Positions 51,825-59,542 of a DNA stretch of 64,000 nucleotides are shown piece by piece; the stretch's first letter is position 1, and each line of letters begins with the position of its first letter. Location: positions 1-64,000 of the forward strand of contig JAFXZO010000023.1 of the NCBI GenBank assembly GCA_017541205.1, given 5' to 3'. A model generated the notes under the pieces. That model saw only the letters and a list, made by a program, of their open reading frames with translations, had not been told where the DNA came from and made no database searches. The DNA is from Clostridia bacterium (lineage in GTDB: Bacteria; Bacillota; Clostridia; Christensenellales; Aristaeellaceae). Made by a program: the position numbers and the translations under genes.

Positions 51825-52460
51825 TCAGAAGGACCGGATGAGCGCGGCGATTTCTTCGCTGCGTCCGTTTTGCAGGATGTCCTTACGCACGGCGTCCCAT
51901 CGCAGGGCTTTTTCCATCAGCCCCCGATCGAGGGAGCGGAACGCTTCGGCGGCGGGCCTTTTGGCGATGCGGTTGATTTCATGGAGCAGCGCCGTATCGC
52001 GTTTTTTGCGCTCCGCGTCCTGCGGCGGGTATCCGCAGCCGAATTCCCCCTCGAACAGCTTATCGAGGGTGCATTGCAGATTGATTTCGCCAAGCCAGCC
52101 GTAGTTGAGCCCCAAAGGGAAGGAGACCGCGTTCCCGCCGTTGATCCGTCCGAACAGAAAAGCGTCCTGCGGATTTTGCACGTATCCGCACAGCACGCCG
52201 GGCAGGCTGTTGCACGCCAGCATCATCCCCTGCCCGGACGAGCAGCCCGTGACGATGAAATCCACCGCGCCGCTGGACAAAAGCAGGCTGATGCAGACCG
52301 CCGTTTCAATATAGGAATACTCGGCGGTTTCGTGCGGGAAAACCCCGTAATTCACCGCCTGGCCGCCGCGCGAACCGCGGCCCAGGGCGCTTTGCGCGCA
52401 CGCGTACAGCGTTTCGTTCTTATCGCGCTGCGAGGATGCCTGAATGATGCCGATCCGCAT
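51825..52460 (-). CDS. RpiB/LacAB-family sugar-phosphate isomerase-like protein
   Basis: 211 residues. The RpiB fold is recognisable from MRIGIIQASSQRDKNETLY, VDFIVTGCSSGQGMMLACN (about residues 67-85) and NGGNAVSFPLG. In RpiB the catalytic segment reads CGSGIGM or CGTGIG; here GCSSGQGM keeps the Cys and Gly pattern but differs in detail. A C-terminal extension (about 150-211) is larger than in RpiB (about 150 residues in total). Probably an isomerase of a sugar phosphate other than ribose 5-phosphate. Third gene after aspA and the kinase; GGGAGG precedes the ATG. Confidence 0.72.
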   Translation of the reverse strand: MRIGIIQASSQRDKNETLYACAQSALGRGSRGGQAVNYGVFPHETAEYSYIETAVCISLLLSSGAVDFIVTGCSSGQGMMLACNSLPGVLCGYVQNPQDAFLFGRINGGNAVSFPLGLNYGWLGEINLQCTLDKLFEGEFGCGYPPQDAERKKRDTALLHEINRIAKRPAAEAFRSLDRGLMEKALRWDAVRKDILQNGRSEEIAALIRSF

Positions 52461-52474
52461 GGCTGCCTCCCGGT

Positions 52475-52990
52475 TTACAGGACGCGCAGGATCCTCTCCG
52501 CCGCTTCATCGGGCGAAACCGTCCCGCTGTCGATGGTCAGATCGTACCCGTCCTTGGGGTACAGATATTGATACGAGGCTTCCGCGGAGCCGATAAAGCG
52601 GTCTTTGCGCTCCGCTTCCCGCCGTTTGAGGAGCTCCAGGCTGCAGGACACCCGCACCGTCTTAAGCGAGCGCCCGCTCAGCGCGTCCGTCAGGGCGCGG
52701 TAAATCCTTTCGCTGGTGATCACGTGGTCGATGACCGCGAATTTTCCCTGCGAAAGCGTTTCCTTCAGGCCCGCGCAGAGCGAAGGCATGATCTCGAACA
52801 CATCGTCTTCCCAGATTTCCTCGTTTTGGGAAACCGTCATATAATCATCGATCGAAACGACGGCCGAAGCGATCCCAAGGCTGCCCAGCTTTTTTTGCAG
52901 CGCCCGGGCGATGGAGGATTTGCCCGACGAGGAAGGGCCGTTGAGCAAAACGGCGCTCGGGACGCTTTTTTCGGCAAGGTTTTCCGCCAT
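52475..52990 (-). CDS. P-loop kinase similar to chloramphenicol phosphotransferase
   Basis: 171 residues from the ATG at 52990 (AAGGAGGG upstream); earlier in-frame starts would overlap aspA and have no site. Walker A LLNGPSSSGKSSIARALQ (about 15-32), SIDDYM (about 49-54) as in the CPT/cytidylate kinase group, then a lid with KRREAERKDRFIGSAEASY and a C-terminal DGYDLTIDSG. It could phosphorylate a small hydroxyl compound or metabolite; drug resistance is not implied. Lies 14 bases before the RpiB-like gene, so a shared sugar substrate is possible (inference). Confidence 0.75.
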   Translation of the reverse strand: MAENLAEKSVPSAVLLNGPSSSGKSSIARALQKKLGSLGIASAVVSIDDYMTVSQNEEIWEDDVFEIMPSLCAGLKETLSQGKFAVIDHVITSERIYRALTDALSGRSLKTVRVSCSLELLKRREAERKDRFIGSAEASYQYLYPKDGYDLTIDSGTVSPDEAAERILRVL

Positions 52991-53049
52991 ACGCCCTCCT
53001 TCGTATTGAGAAAAATTTTCAACGATCGGCCAAAGCCGAAAGCCGGCCT

Positions 53050-54423
53050 TTACTGCCTTTCCTTCAGGCACTCGTTCACGAGGTGCTCTACCGATTCGTG
53101 CGGCATGGACAATTCCTCCTGTGCAACGTCCACCACGGTGCGGCGCTCGGCCTGCGCTTTTTTCACGATGGCCGTCGCCCGCTCATAACCGATTTCCGGG
53201 CAGAGCGCGGTGGCGATCACGGTGGATTTCATCAGCATCTGGCGGCAATGCTCTTCATCCGCCAGAATGCCCTCCACGCAGCGCTCGCGGAAGGTGTCCG
53301 CCGCGTGGGTGAGCACCTCGAGGGAATCGAACAGGCAATAGAAGATGACCGGCTCGAAGGCGTTCAGCTCCAGCTGGCCGGCTTCCACGGCCATGGAAAT
53401 GGTCACATCGTTGCCGGCGACCAGGAACGCGGCCTGCGTGACCACCTCCGGGATGACGGGGTTGATCTTGCCCGGCATGATGGAGGAGCCGGGCTGGCGC
53501 GCGGGCAGCTGCAATTCCTCGATGCCGCCGCAGGGGCCGCTCGAAAGCAGGCGCATATCGTTGGCGATCTTGGACATGACCAAAGCGCAGTTTTTGACCG
53601 CGGAGGAGATGGCCGCGAAGCTGTCCGCGTTCTGCGTGGCGTCGATCAGATCGTCCGCCGCCTTGACGGGCTGGCCGATCAGATCGGCCAGGATATCCAT
53701 TACGCAGCTCAGATACCCGCCGGACGCGTTGATGCTGGTGCCGATGGCCGTCGCGCCCAGGTTCAGCTCGAACAGCTCGTTGCGGCTGCGCAGGATGCGG
53801 TTGGCGCAGCGGCGCAGCGCGTCGGCGTGGGCCTTGAACTCCTGGCCCAGATACATGGGCACCGCGTCCTGCAATTGGGTGCGGCCAAGCTTGAGCACCT
53901 TGGCGTTTTCCGCCGCCTTGCGGTCAAAGGAGGAAATGAGCCGGTCCAGGGAGGAGAGCAGCGCTTCCGTCATGCGCAGGGCGGCCAGCTTGCCGGCGGA
54001 GGGAAAAACGTCGTTGGTGGACTGGGCCATGTTCACATGGTCGTTCGGATGCACGGTGCCGTCGCCCTTCTTCCCGCCCAGGATCTCCGAAGCGCGGTTG
54101 GCGACCACCTCGTTTGCGTTCATGTTCGCGGAGGTGCCCGCCCCGCCCTGAATAGGATCGACGATGAATTGATCCCGGAGCTTGCCGTTCAAGATCTCGT
54201 CGCAGGCCCTGATGATGGCCGAAGCGATTTCGGGCTTGAGCATCCCCGCGCGCTGGTTTGCGATGGCGGCGGCCTTCTTGATCAAAACCAGGCTTTCCAC
54301 CATGTAGGGGTGCATCAGGCGCCCGGTCATGGGAAAATTTTCCTTCGCGCGCATGGACTGAACGCCGTAATACGCGTTTTCCGGCAGGCTGATGCTGCCG
54401 ATGGAATCATGCTCTTCTCTCAT
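53050..54423 (-). CDS. aspA: Aspartate ammonia-lyase
   Basis: Reversible deamination of L-aspartate to fumarate. 457 residues from the ATG at 54423, after AAAGGATCGTC. Superfamily motifs: GGAGTSANMNANEV, HPNDHVNMAQSTND, and the catalytic loop PGSSIMPGKINPVIPEV. The NPVIPE continuation is typical of AspA, whereas fumarase C has NPTQCE. An AT-rich TATGATAAAAT about 90 bases upstream (54520-54530) could be the -10. First gene of aspA-kinase-RpiB-like; the link between these products is not obvious. Confidence 0.93.
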   Translation of the reverse strand: MREEHDSIGSISLPENAYYGVQSMRAKENFPMTGRLMHPYMVESLVLIKKAAAIANQRAGMLKPEIASAIIRACDEILNGKLRDQFIVDPIQGGAGTSANMNANEVVANRASEILGGKKGDGTVHPNDHVNMAQSTNDVFPSAGKLAALRMTEALLSSLDRLISSFDRKAAENAKVLKLGRTQLQDAVPMYLGQEFKAHADALRRCANRILRSRNELFELNLGATAIGTSINASGGYLSCVMDILADLIGQPVKAADDLIDATQNADSFAAISSAVKNCALVMSKIANDMRLLSSGPCGGIEELQLPARQPGSSIMPGKINPVIPEVVTQAAFLVAGNDVTISMAVEAGQLELNAFEPVIFYCLFDSLEVLTHAADTFRERCVEGILADEEHCRQMLMKSTVIATALCPEIGYERATAIVKKAQAERRTVVDVAQEELSMPHESVEHLVNECLKERQ

Positions 54424-54557
54424 GCTGACGATCCTTTCTTTCGTATGAACGCGCAAGACGCGCCGGATGGATGGGCGCTCCCCGCGCTTTGATATCCGGC
54501 CTTTGCCGTGGGGCCTTATTTTATCATACTTTTATGCGGCCATAAACGCGTTTTGTT

Positions 54558-54965
54558 TTATACGATCGCGGAAAGCGCGAAGCAGAGCGCGGAAAGCAGC
54601 GCGTCCGCGAGCAGGACGCATACGTTCTGCTCCTCTTCGTCCAGATCGTCAAAGGCGACGATCTCATCGTCGATATGATCGGAAATATCGCTGTTCAGGA
54701 AGGGCGGATCCCGGCGCTTCACGCGGGGCAGCCTGAGCTGCGGGATGCGCAGCCCGTCGCAGCGCAGCCAGGCGAGCACCGCAAACAGCGCGAACAGAAG
54801 GCCCAGCATCAGCGCCAGCGAGGAAAACCGCGCAAGCGGCCAATCGGGCGGCGCGAAAAAGCGGATCAGCTGCGCCGCGAACAGGGCAAGGATGCCCCTG
54901 GTGAATACTTTATAGATCAGGCTCCGGATCATATACCTGTGAAAATGCGCTTTCAGCCGCTTCAT
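54558..54965 (-). CDS. Small membrane protein of unknown function
   Basis: 135 residues. Membrane helices at about 22-40, 44-66 and 113-134; the middle is basic then strongly acidic (DHIDDEIVAFDDLDEEEQNV). No family recognised. The ATG at 54965 follows AGGAGGGTGACC, and an extended -10 lies 29 bases further upstream, supporting expression. No terminator seen before aspA 134 bases downstream. Confidence 0.65.
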   Translation of the reverse strand: MKRLKAHFHRYMIRSLIYKVFTRGILALFAAQLIRFFAPPDWPLARFSSLALMLGLLFALFAVLAWLRCDGLRIPQLRLPRVKRRDPPFLNSDISDHIDDEIVAFDDLDEEEQNVCVLLADALLSALCFALSAIV

Positions 54966-54993
54966 GCTTCGGTCACCCTCCTATGGGAATGCA

Positions 54994-55002
54994 ATTATAC
55001 CA
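54994..55002 (-). promoter_or_regulatory. Extended -10 promoter of the small membrane protein gene
   Basis: Minus strand TGGTATAAT (55002-54994). No convincing -35. Divergent from the consensus promoter of the binding-protein gene. Confidence 0.6.
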
Positions 55003-55061
55003 TGCTTTTGGGCATAATGTATATAGATTTATGTTTTTTCCGGTTTTTTTTTCATATTATC

Positions 55062-55090
55062 TTGACAGTTTTCCGGGAGAAATGTATAAT
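55062..55090 (+). promoter_or_regulatory. Perfect consensus promoter of the peptide ABC importer operon
   Basis: TTGACA (55062-55067), exactly 17 bases, TATAAT (55085-55090). About 70 bases of leader precede the ATG at 55162, which has GGGAGGAAAG. The best promoter in the window. Confidence 0.92.
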
Positions 55091-55161
55091 ACACCGTATT
55101 ATGGCGGGCTGTATTCTGTATACATACTCGTCGAATATCATATTTGGGAGGAAAGCAAAGA

Positions 55162-57084
55162 ATGAAGAAACTGCTTTCGTTGGTCCTCGTCGCAGCGATG
55201 CTGGCCACCCTGGCCGTCTCCGCCGCCGGCGCGGAAGAGCTCAAGAACCTGAACACCTACGAAACCAAGGCTCGTGAGCTGGAAACCTGGAATATCCATT
55301 ATTCCCAGGCCGCCGCTGACCTGAACGTCCTGTGCAACCTGATCGATGGTCTTTTGACCAACGACAACCACGGCAACCTGAAGCTGAACGCCGCCAAGAG
55401 CTATGAATCTCCCGACGGCGGCAAGACCTGGGTCTTCACCCTGAACGAGGGCATGACCTGGTTCGACAAGGACGGCAACGTGCAGGCTGACGTGAAGGCT
55501 TCCGACTGGGCCACCGGCCTGGAGTGGGTGCTGAACTACGCCAAGAACGATTCCTACAACGCCTCCATGCCCATGGAAATGATCGCCGGCGCTGAGGAAT
55601 ACTACAACTACACCAAGGAACTGACTGAATCCGAAGGCGCGGACGCCGTGAAGGCTCTGGACGCCGGCGAAGGCAGCAAGTTCGCCGAGACCGTCGGCAT
55701 CGTGTGCGACGACGAAGCCGGCACCATCACCTACACCCTGGTGGATCAGCTGCCCTACTTCCCCTCCGTGGCCACCTACAACTGCCTCTATCCTCTGTCT
55801 GCCGAGCTGATCGAGGAAATCGGCGTGGACGGCTACCGCGACATCACCTGGGAAGATTTGTGGTACAGCGGCGCTTACGTGATCTCCTACTATGAATACA
55901 CCAACCAGAAGGTGTTCACCAAGAGCCCCAACTACTGGAACGACGCCAACTGCAAGCGCTTCGACACCGTCACCGTGAAGATGGTGGATTCCGCTTCCGT
56001 GGCCTTCCAGCTGTTCAAGAACGGCGAACTGGACCACGTGTCCCTGGACCAGGCCACCCTGCAGGGCATCTACAACGGCACCTCCGACGCCGAATACAAG
56101 GACTATCTGGTTGAAGCCCGTCCCACCAAGTATTCCTACCAGATCCACCTGGTGTACAGCAAGAACCTGGAAGACGGCGAGACCCCGGATGTCAACTGGA
56201 ACACCGCCATCGCCAACGAGAACTTCCGCAAGAGCCTGTACTACGGCCTGGACCTGACCAACTATCTGGCCCGCACCAACGCCATCAACCCCCTGAGCTG
56301 CCAGAACTACGTCTACACCGGCAACGGCGTGGCCTTCACCTCTGACGGCACCGATTACACCCAGCTGGTCCGCAACGAACTGGGCCTGGAATACAACTAT
56401 GAATCCTATGTCCGCTACAATCCCGAGCTGGCCGCCGAATACAAGGCGAAGGCCATCGAAGAGCTGACCGCCAAGGGCGTCACCTTCCCCGTGACCGTGG
56501 ACTACTACATCTCCGGTTCTTCCGACGTGGCCGCCCAGACCGCCAAGGTGCTGGAGAACATCTTCTCCACCTGCCTGGGCGACGACTACGTTGTGCTCAA
56601 GACCAACACCTACGTTTCCTCTCTGGCCAACGAAGTGCGCAAGCCCCGCAAGGCTTCCATCTACATCAACGGCTGGGGCGCCGACTTCGCCGATCCCATC
56701 AACTTCCTGGGCCAGGAAACCTACAATGACACCGCCGCCTACTATTCCAACGCCTACAGCAACTGCAACGATAACGACGATCCCGATCTGATCGCCGCTT
56801 ATCAGGAATTCACCGATCTGGTCATCGCCGCCAAGGCCATCACCGATGATATGGACGCCCGCTACGCCGCCTTCGCCAAGGCCGAAGCCTGCTTCCTGAA
56901 TCACGCGCTGGTGATCCCCTGCTCCTACGAAGTGGGCTGGGAGCTGACCAAGATCAACAACTACAGCAAGGTGTACAGCATGTACGGCATGCAGGCCTAT
57001 CGCTATGTGGATTGGGAAGCTCAGGCCGAGCCCTACACCACGGAAGAAATGGCCGCTCTGGCTGCCGCCTACGCCGCCGAATGA
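55162..57084 (+). CDS. Peptide/oligopeptide ABC transporter substrate-binding protein, no lipobox
   Basis: 640-residue family 5 extracellular solute-binding protein: WVFTLNEGMTWFDKDGN, then long lobes with EDLWYSGAYVISYYEYTNQKVFTKSPNYWNDANCKRFDTV broken into the usual 'N-GPY-V / NP-YW' block. The signal peptide (KKLLSLVLVAAMLATLAVSAAGAEEL) has no LxxC cysteine, so it is not an ordinary Gram-positive lipoprotein. Codon choice is strongly restricted (AAC, TAC, GAC, CTG, ATC) compared with neighbours, matching the consensus promoter and implying very high expression. Hairpins follow it before the permease gene. Substrate probably a peptide. Confidence 0.9.
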   Translation: MKKLLSLVLVAAMLATLAVSAAGAEELKNLNTYETKARELETWNIHYSQAAADLNVLCNLIDGLLTNDNHGNLKLNAAKSYESPDGGKTWVFTLNEGMTWFDKDGNVQADVKASDWATGLEWVLNYAKNDSYNASMPMEMIAGAEEYYNYTKELTESEGADAVKALDAGEGSKFAETVGIVCDDEAGTITYTLVDQLPYFPSVATYNCLYPLSAELIEEIGVDGYRDITWEDLWYSGAYVISYYEYTNQKVFTKSPNYWNDANCKRFDTVTVKMVDSASVAFQLFKNGELDHVSLDQATLQGIYNGTSDAEYKDYLVEARPTKYSYQIHLVYSKNLEDGETPDVNWNTAIANENFRKSLYYGLDLTNYLARTNAINPLSCQNYVYTGNGVAFTSDGTDYTQLVRNELGLEYNYESYVRYNPELAAEYKAKAIEELTAKGVTFPVTVDYYISGSSDVAAQTAKVLENIFSTCLGDDYVVLKTNTYVSSLANEVRKPRKASIYINGWGADFADPINFLGQETYNDTAAYYSNAYSNCNDNDDPDLIAAYQEFTDLVIAAKAITDDMDARYAAFAKAEACFLNHALVIPCSYEVGWELTKINNYSKVYSMYGMQAYRYVDWEAQAEPYTTEEMAALAAAYAAE

Positions 57085-57125
57085 TCCGGCTGCGAAGGGC
57101 TGAAAACGCCTGACGTAAACAATCG

Positions 57126-57168
57126 CTTCCGGGGCGGCCCCCATCGGACTGCCCCGGAAGTTTCGTTT
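57126..57168 (+). terminator. Hairpin after the binding-protein gene (partial terminator)
   Basis: CTTCCGGGGC (57126-57135) pairs perfectly with GCCCCGGAAG (57151-57160), followed by TTTCGTTT. Located between the binding-protein and permease genes, it would keep most transcripts to the first gene. Confidence 0.7.
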
Positions 57169-57183
57169 ATCGGCTGAGGGCCT

Positions 57184-57223
57184 CGATGAAAGCGGCGCGC
57201 CTAATGCGGCGCCGTTTTCATCG
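57184..57223 (+). other. Second stem-loop between the binding-protein and permease genes
   Basis: CGATGAAAGCGGCGC (57184-57198) pairs with GCGCCGTTTTCATCG (57209-57223), 15 pairs with one G-U. No T-run follows, so an mRNA stabiliser or processing site is more likely than a terminator. Confidence 0.6.
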
Positions 57224-57278
57224 GGATTCGTACTGATAATCATTCTTTCCCGGAATTCTCAAAGATGGAGAGATGCGT

Positions 57279-58475
57279 ATGATCAAATACATCCTGAAAC
57301 GGCTGTTTCAATCGCTGATCGTGGTGCTGCTGGTCGTTTGCGTGGTGTTTTTCCTGCTGCGGATGATGCCCAGCGATTATTTCTTCACCGAAGACGAACT
57401 GATCAAATTCACCGAAGCGCAAAAATACGCCAAGCTGGAACGCCTGGGCCTGATGCAGATCTGCGCCAATTGCGAAGGCAAAGGCATGGTGGGCGACGAA
57501 GCCTGCCCGGTCTGCCGGGAGAGCCCGCAGGCCGCCAAGGGCACGGGCTATGTGAACCGTTCCGTGCTGGCGCAGCTGGGCGATTTCTTCGGGGACATGC
57601 TGCAAATGCGGGTGTTCAACGCCAAGGGCAAGGAAGTCAAAACCATCGAGCCCGTTTCGCTGATCCCCTACCTGTCCCAGAAGCTGAACGGCCAGGATCC
57701 CTTCGAGGGCAGCATGAAGGACGGCTATTCCGTGCGCATGATGTTCAACCTGGGCAAGAGCATCCGCCTGGAAAAGAACCAGTACGTGACGGACGTGATC
57801 GCCGCCAAGATGTCCGTATCCCTCGGGATCGGCCTGGTATCGCTGGCCATCTCCCTGGTGCTGGGCGTGGTGCTGGGCGTGCTGCAGGCCCGGTATAAGG
57901 ACAAACTGTTCGACCATATCGGCACGGGCTACACGGTGGTGGTCAACGCCGTGCCCCGTCTGGTCATCTACACGATCATCATGATCGCGGGCGCGACGCT
58001 CCTGGGCCTGCCCATGCGATACGACGCCACGGCGAAAGACCCCTGGCTGACCATGGTGCTGCCGGTGATCTGCCTGTCCATCGGCTCCACCGCCGGCTAT
58101 ATGCTGTGGACCCGCCGCTACATGGTGGACGAGCTCAACAAGGATTATATCCGCCTGGCCAAGCTGAAGGGCCTGAGCGACCGGAAGGTGATGTTCCGCC
58201 ACGTGCTGAAAAACGCCTTCGTGCCCCTGGCCCAGTATCTGCCCTATTCCATTTTGCTGACGGTGGGCGGCTCCCTGCTGGTGGAAACCTTTTTCGCCGT
58301 GCCCGGCATGGGCCCGGAGCTCACCACGGCCATCAGCCGGTATGACCTGAACCTGGTGCAGGGCATCGTGCTGCTCTACGCCTCCATGGGCATTATCGGC
58401 GTGTTCCTGGGCGATCTGCTGATGACCGTGATCGATCCTCGCATCAAGCTGACCGGAAAGGGGGATGTGCGCTGA
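57279..58475 (+). CDS. Peptide ABC transporter permease (OppB/DppB type) with four-Cys insert
   Basis: 398 residues from the ATG at 57279 (GGAGAG, 6 bases upstream; an ATG two codons earlier is too close). First membrane helix about 9-28, then a long outer loop holding CANCEGKGMVGDEACPVC: cysteines 62, 65, 76 and 79 in a DnaJ-like CxxCxGKG...CxxC arrangement. It lies where other OppB proteins have only a short LGL-D-P segment. Five more helices follow about residue 165 and the EAA loop is DYIRLAKLKGLSDRKVMFRHVLKNA. The stop overlaps the next start (TGATG). Confidence 0.92.
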   Translation: MIKYILKRLFQSLIVVLLVVCVVFFLLRMMPSDYFFTEDELIKFTEAQKYAKLERLGLMQICANCEGKGMVGDEACPVCRESPQAAKGTGYVNRSVLAQLGDFFGDMLQMRVFNAKGKEVKTIEPVSLIPYLSQKLNGQDPFEGSMKDGYSVRMMFNLGKSIRLEKNQYVTDVIAAKMSVSLGIGLVSLAISLVLGVVLGVLQARYKDKLFDHIGTGYTVVVNAVPRLVIYTIIMIAGATLLGLPMRYDATAKDPWLTMVLPVICLSIGSTAGYMLWTRRYMVDELNKDYIRLAKLKGLSDRKVMFRHVLKNAFVPLAQYLPYSILLTVGGSLLVETFFAVPGMGPELTTAISRYDLNLVQGIVLLYASMGIIGVFLGDLLMTVIDPRIKLTGKGDVR

Positions 58476-59527
58476 TGAGCAAGAAAGAACGCAGAAAAAC
58501 CGTTCAGGAAATGGAAGAGCCGGTGGTCAACCTGAAAGTCGATTACGGCAAGGTGGACACCGAACCCAAAAAAGAGCGCCCCAAGGGACGGGAATATCCC
58601 ATTTCCCGCAGCCGGATGCCGGAAAGCCAGCTGTTCGAGTTTGCCGAATACCACGCCCAGGACGCCGAAAAAATCGGTTATTCCAACTATTCCTACTGGA
58701 AAAGCGTGTGGGCCAACTTCTTAAAGAAAAAGCCCGCGGTGATCATGTCCGTGGTGTTTATCCTGCTGTTCATCTTCACCTTCGTGGCTTCGGCCATCGG
58801 CAAGTACGATATCTACATGGCGCCCGATCCCCTCAACCGCATGTATATCACCCCCAACGCGGAATACTGGTTCGGCACCAACGCCATCGGCCAGGATTAC
58901 TGGGCCCAGGTGTGGTACGCCACCCGCGCCTCCATCCTGCTGGCGGTGAGCGTTTCCGTGGCCCAGATCGCCCTGGGCGTCGTCATCGGCCTTGTGTGGG
59001 GCTACGTGCGCAAGCTGGACCGGTTCTTTACCGAGCTCTATAACCTCATCGACAACGTGCCCACCATCATCTATATGACGCTCATCGCCCTGATGGTCGG
59101 CAAAACCATGGTGACCATGGGCGTCGCCATGGTGGCCTTCGGCTGGCTTGCCACGGCCCGCAACGTGCGCAACCTGGTGTTCATGTACCGCGACCGGGAA
59201 TACAACCTGGCCTCCCGCTGCCTGGGCACGGGCCTTGGCCGCATCCTGTTCCGCAACATTTTCCCCTACCTGGTCAGCGTCATCATCCTGCGCCTGGCCC
59301 TGGCCATCCCCGGCACCATCGCCTATGAAACCACCCTCACCTACCTGGGCCTGATGGACATCATGGTGCCCTCCCTGGGCAACCTCCTGTCCGCCGCCCG
59401 CGCCGTGTTCCCCCGGGCCGCCTATACGCTGTGGTTCCCGGCCATCATCGTTTCCATCATCACCATCACCTTCTACCTGGTGGGCAACGCGTTTTCCGAC
59501 GCCTGCGACCCCCGGAACCACGTGTAA
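58475..59527 (+). CDS. Peptide ABC transporter permease (OppC/DppC type)
   Basis: 350 residues. An unusually long, charged cytoplasmic N-terminus (about 1-85, with KKERPKGREYPISRSRMPES) precedes the first helix (about 87-108). WFGTNAIGQDYWAQVWYATRASI is the standard DppC loop, then five helices with the EAA segment REYNLASRCLGTGLGRILFRNIFPYL. Pairs with the upstream permease to form the channel. It ends 15 bases before the ATPase gene. Confidence 0.93.
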   Translation: MSKKERRKTVQEMEEPVVNLKVDYGKVDTEPKKERPKGREYPISRSRMPESQLFEFAEYHAQDAEKIGYSNYSYWKSVWANFLKKKPAVIMSVVFILLFIFTFVASAIGKYDIYMAPDPLNRMYITPNAEYWFGTNAIGQDYWAQVWYATRASILLAVSVSVAQIALGVVIGLVWGYVRKLDRFFTELYNLIDNVPTIIYMTLIALMVGKTMVTMGVAMVAFGWLATARNVRNLVFMYRDREYNLASRCLGTGLGRILFRNIFPYLVSVIILRLALAIPGTIAYETTLTYLGLMDIMVPSLGNLLSAARAVFPRAAYTLWFPAIIVSIITITFYLVGNAFSDACDPRNHV

Positions 59528-59542
59528 AGGAGGGCGCGGAAG

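Noticed and set aside
51825..52990. Antibiotic-resistance kinase (chloramphenicol phosphotransferase) call
   Set aside because: Only the P-loop fold and general motif order support it; the neighbours are metabolic, so a resistance role is not claimed.
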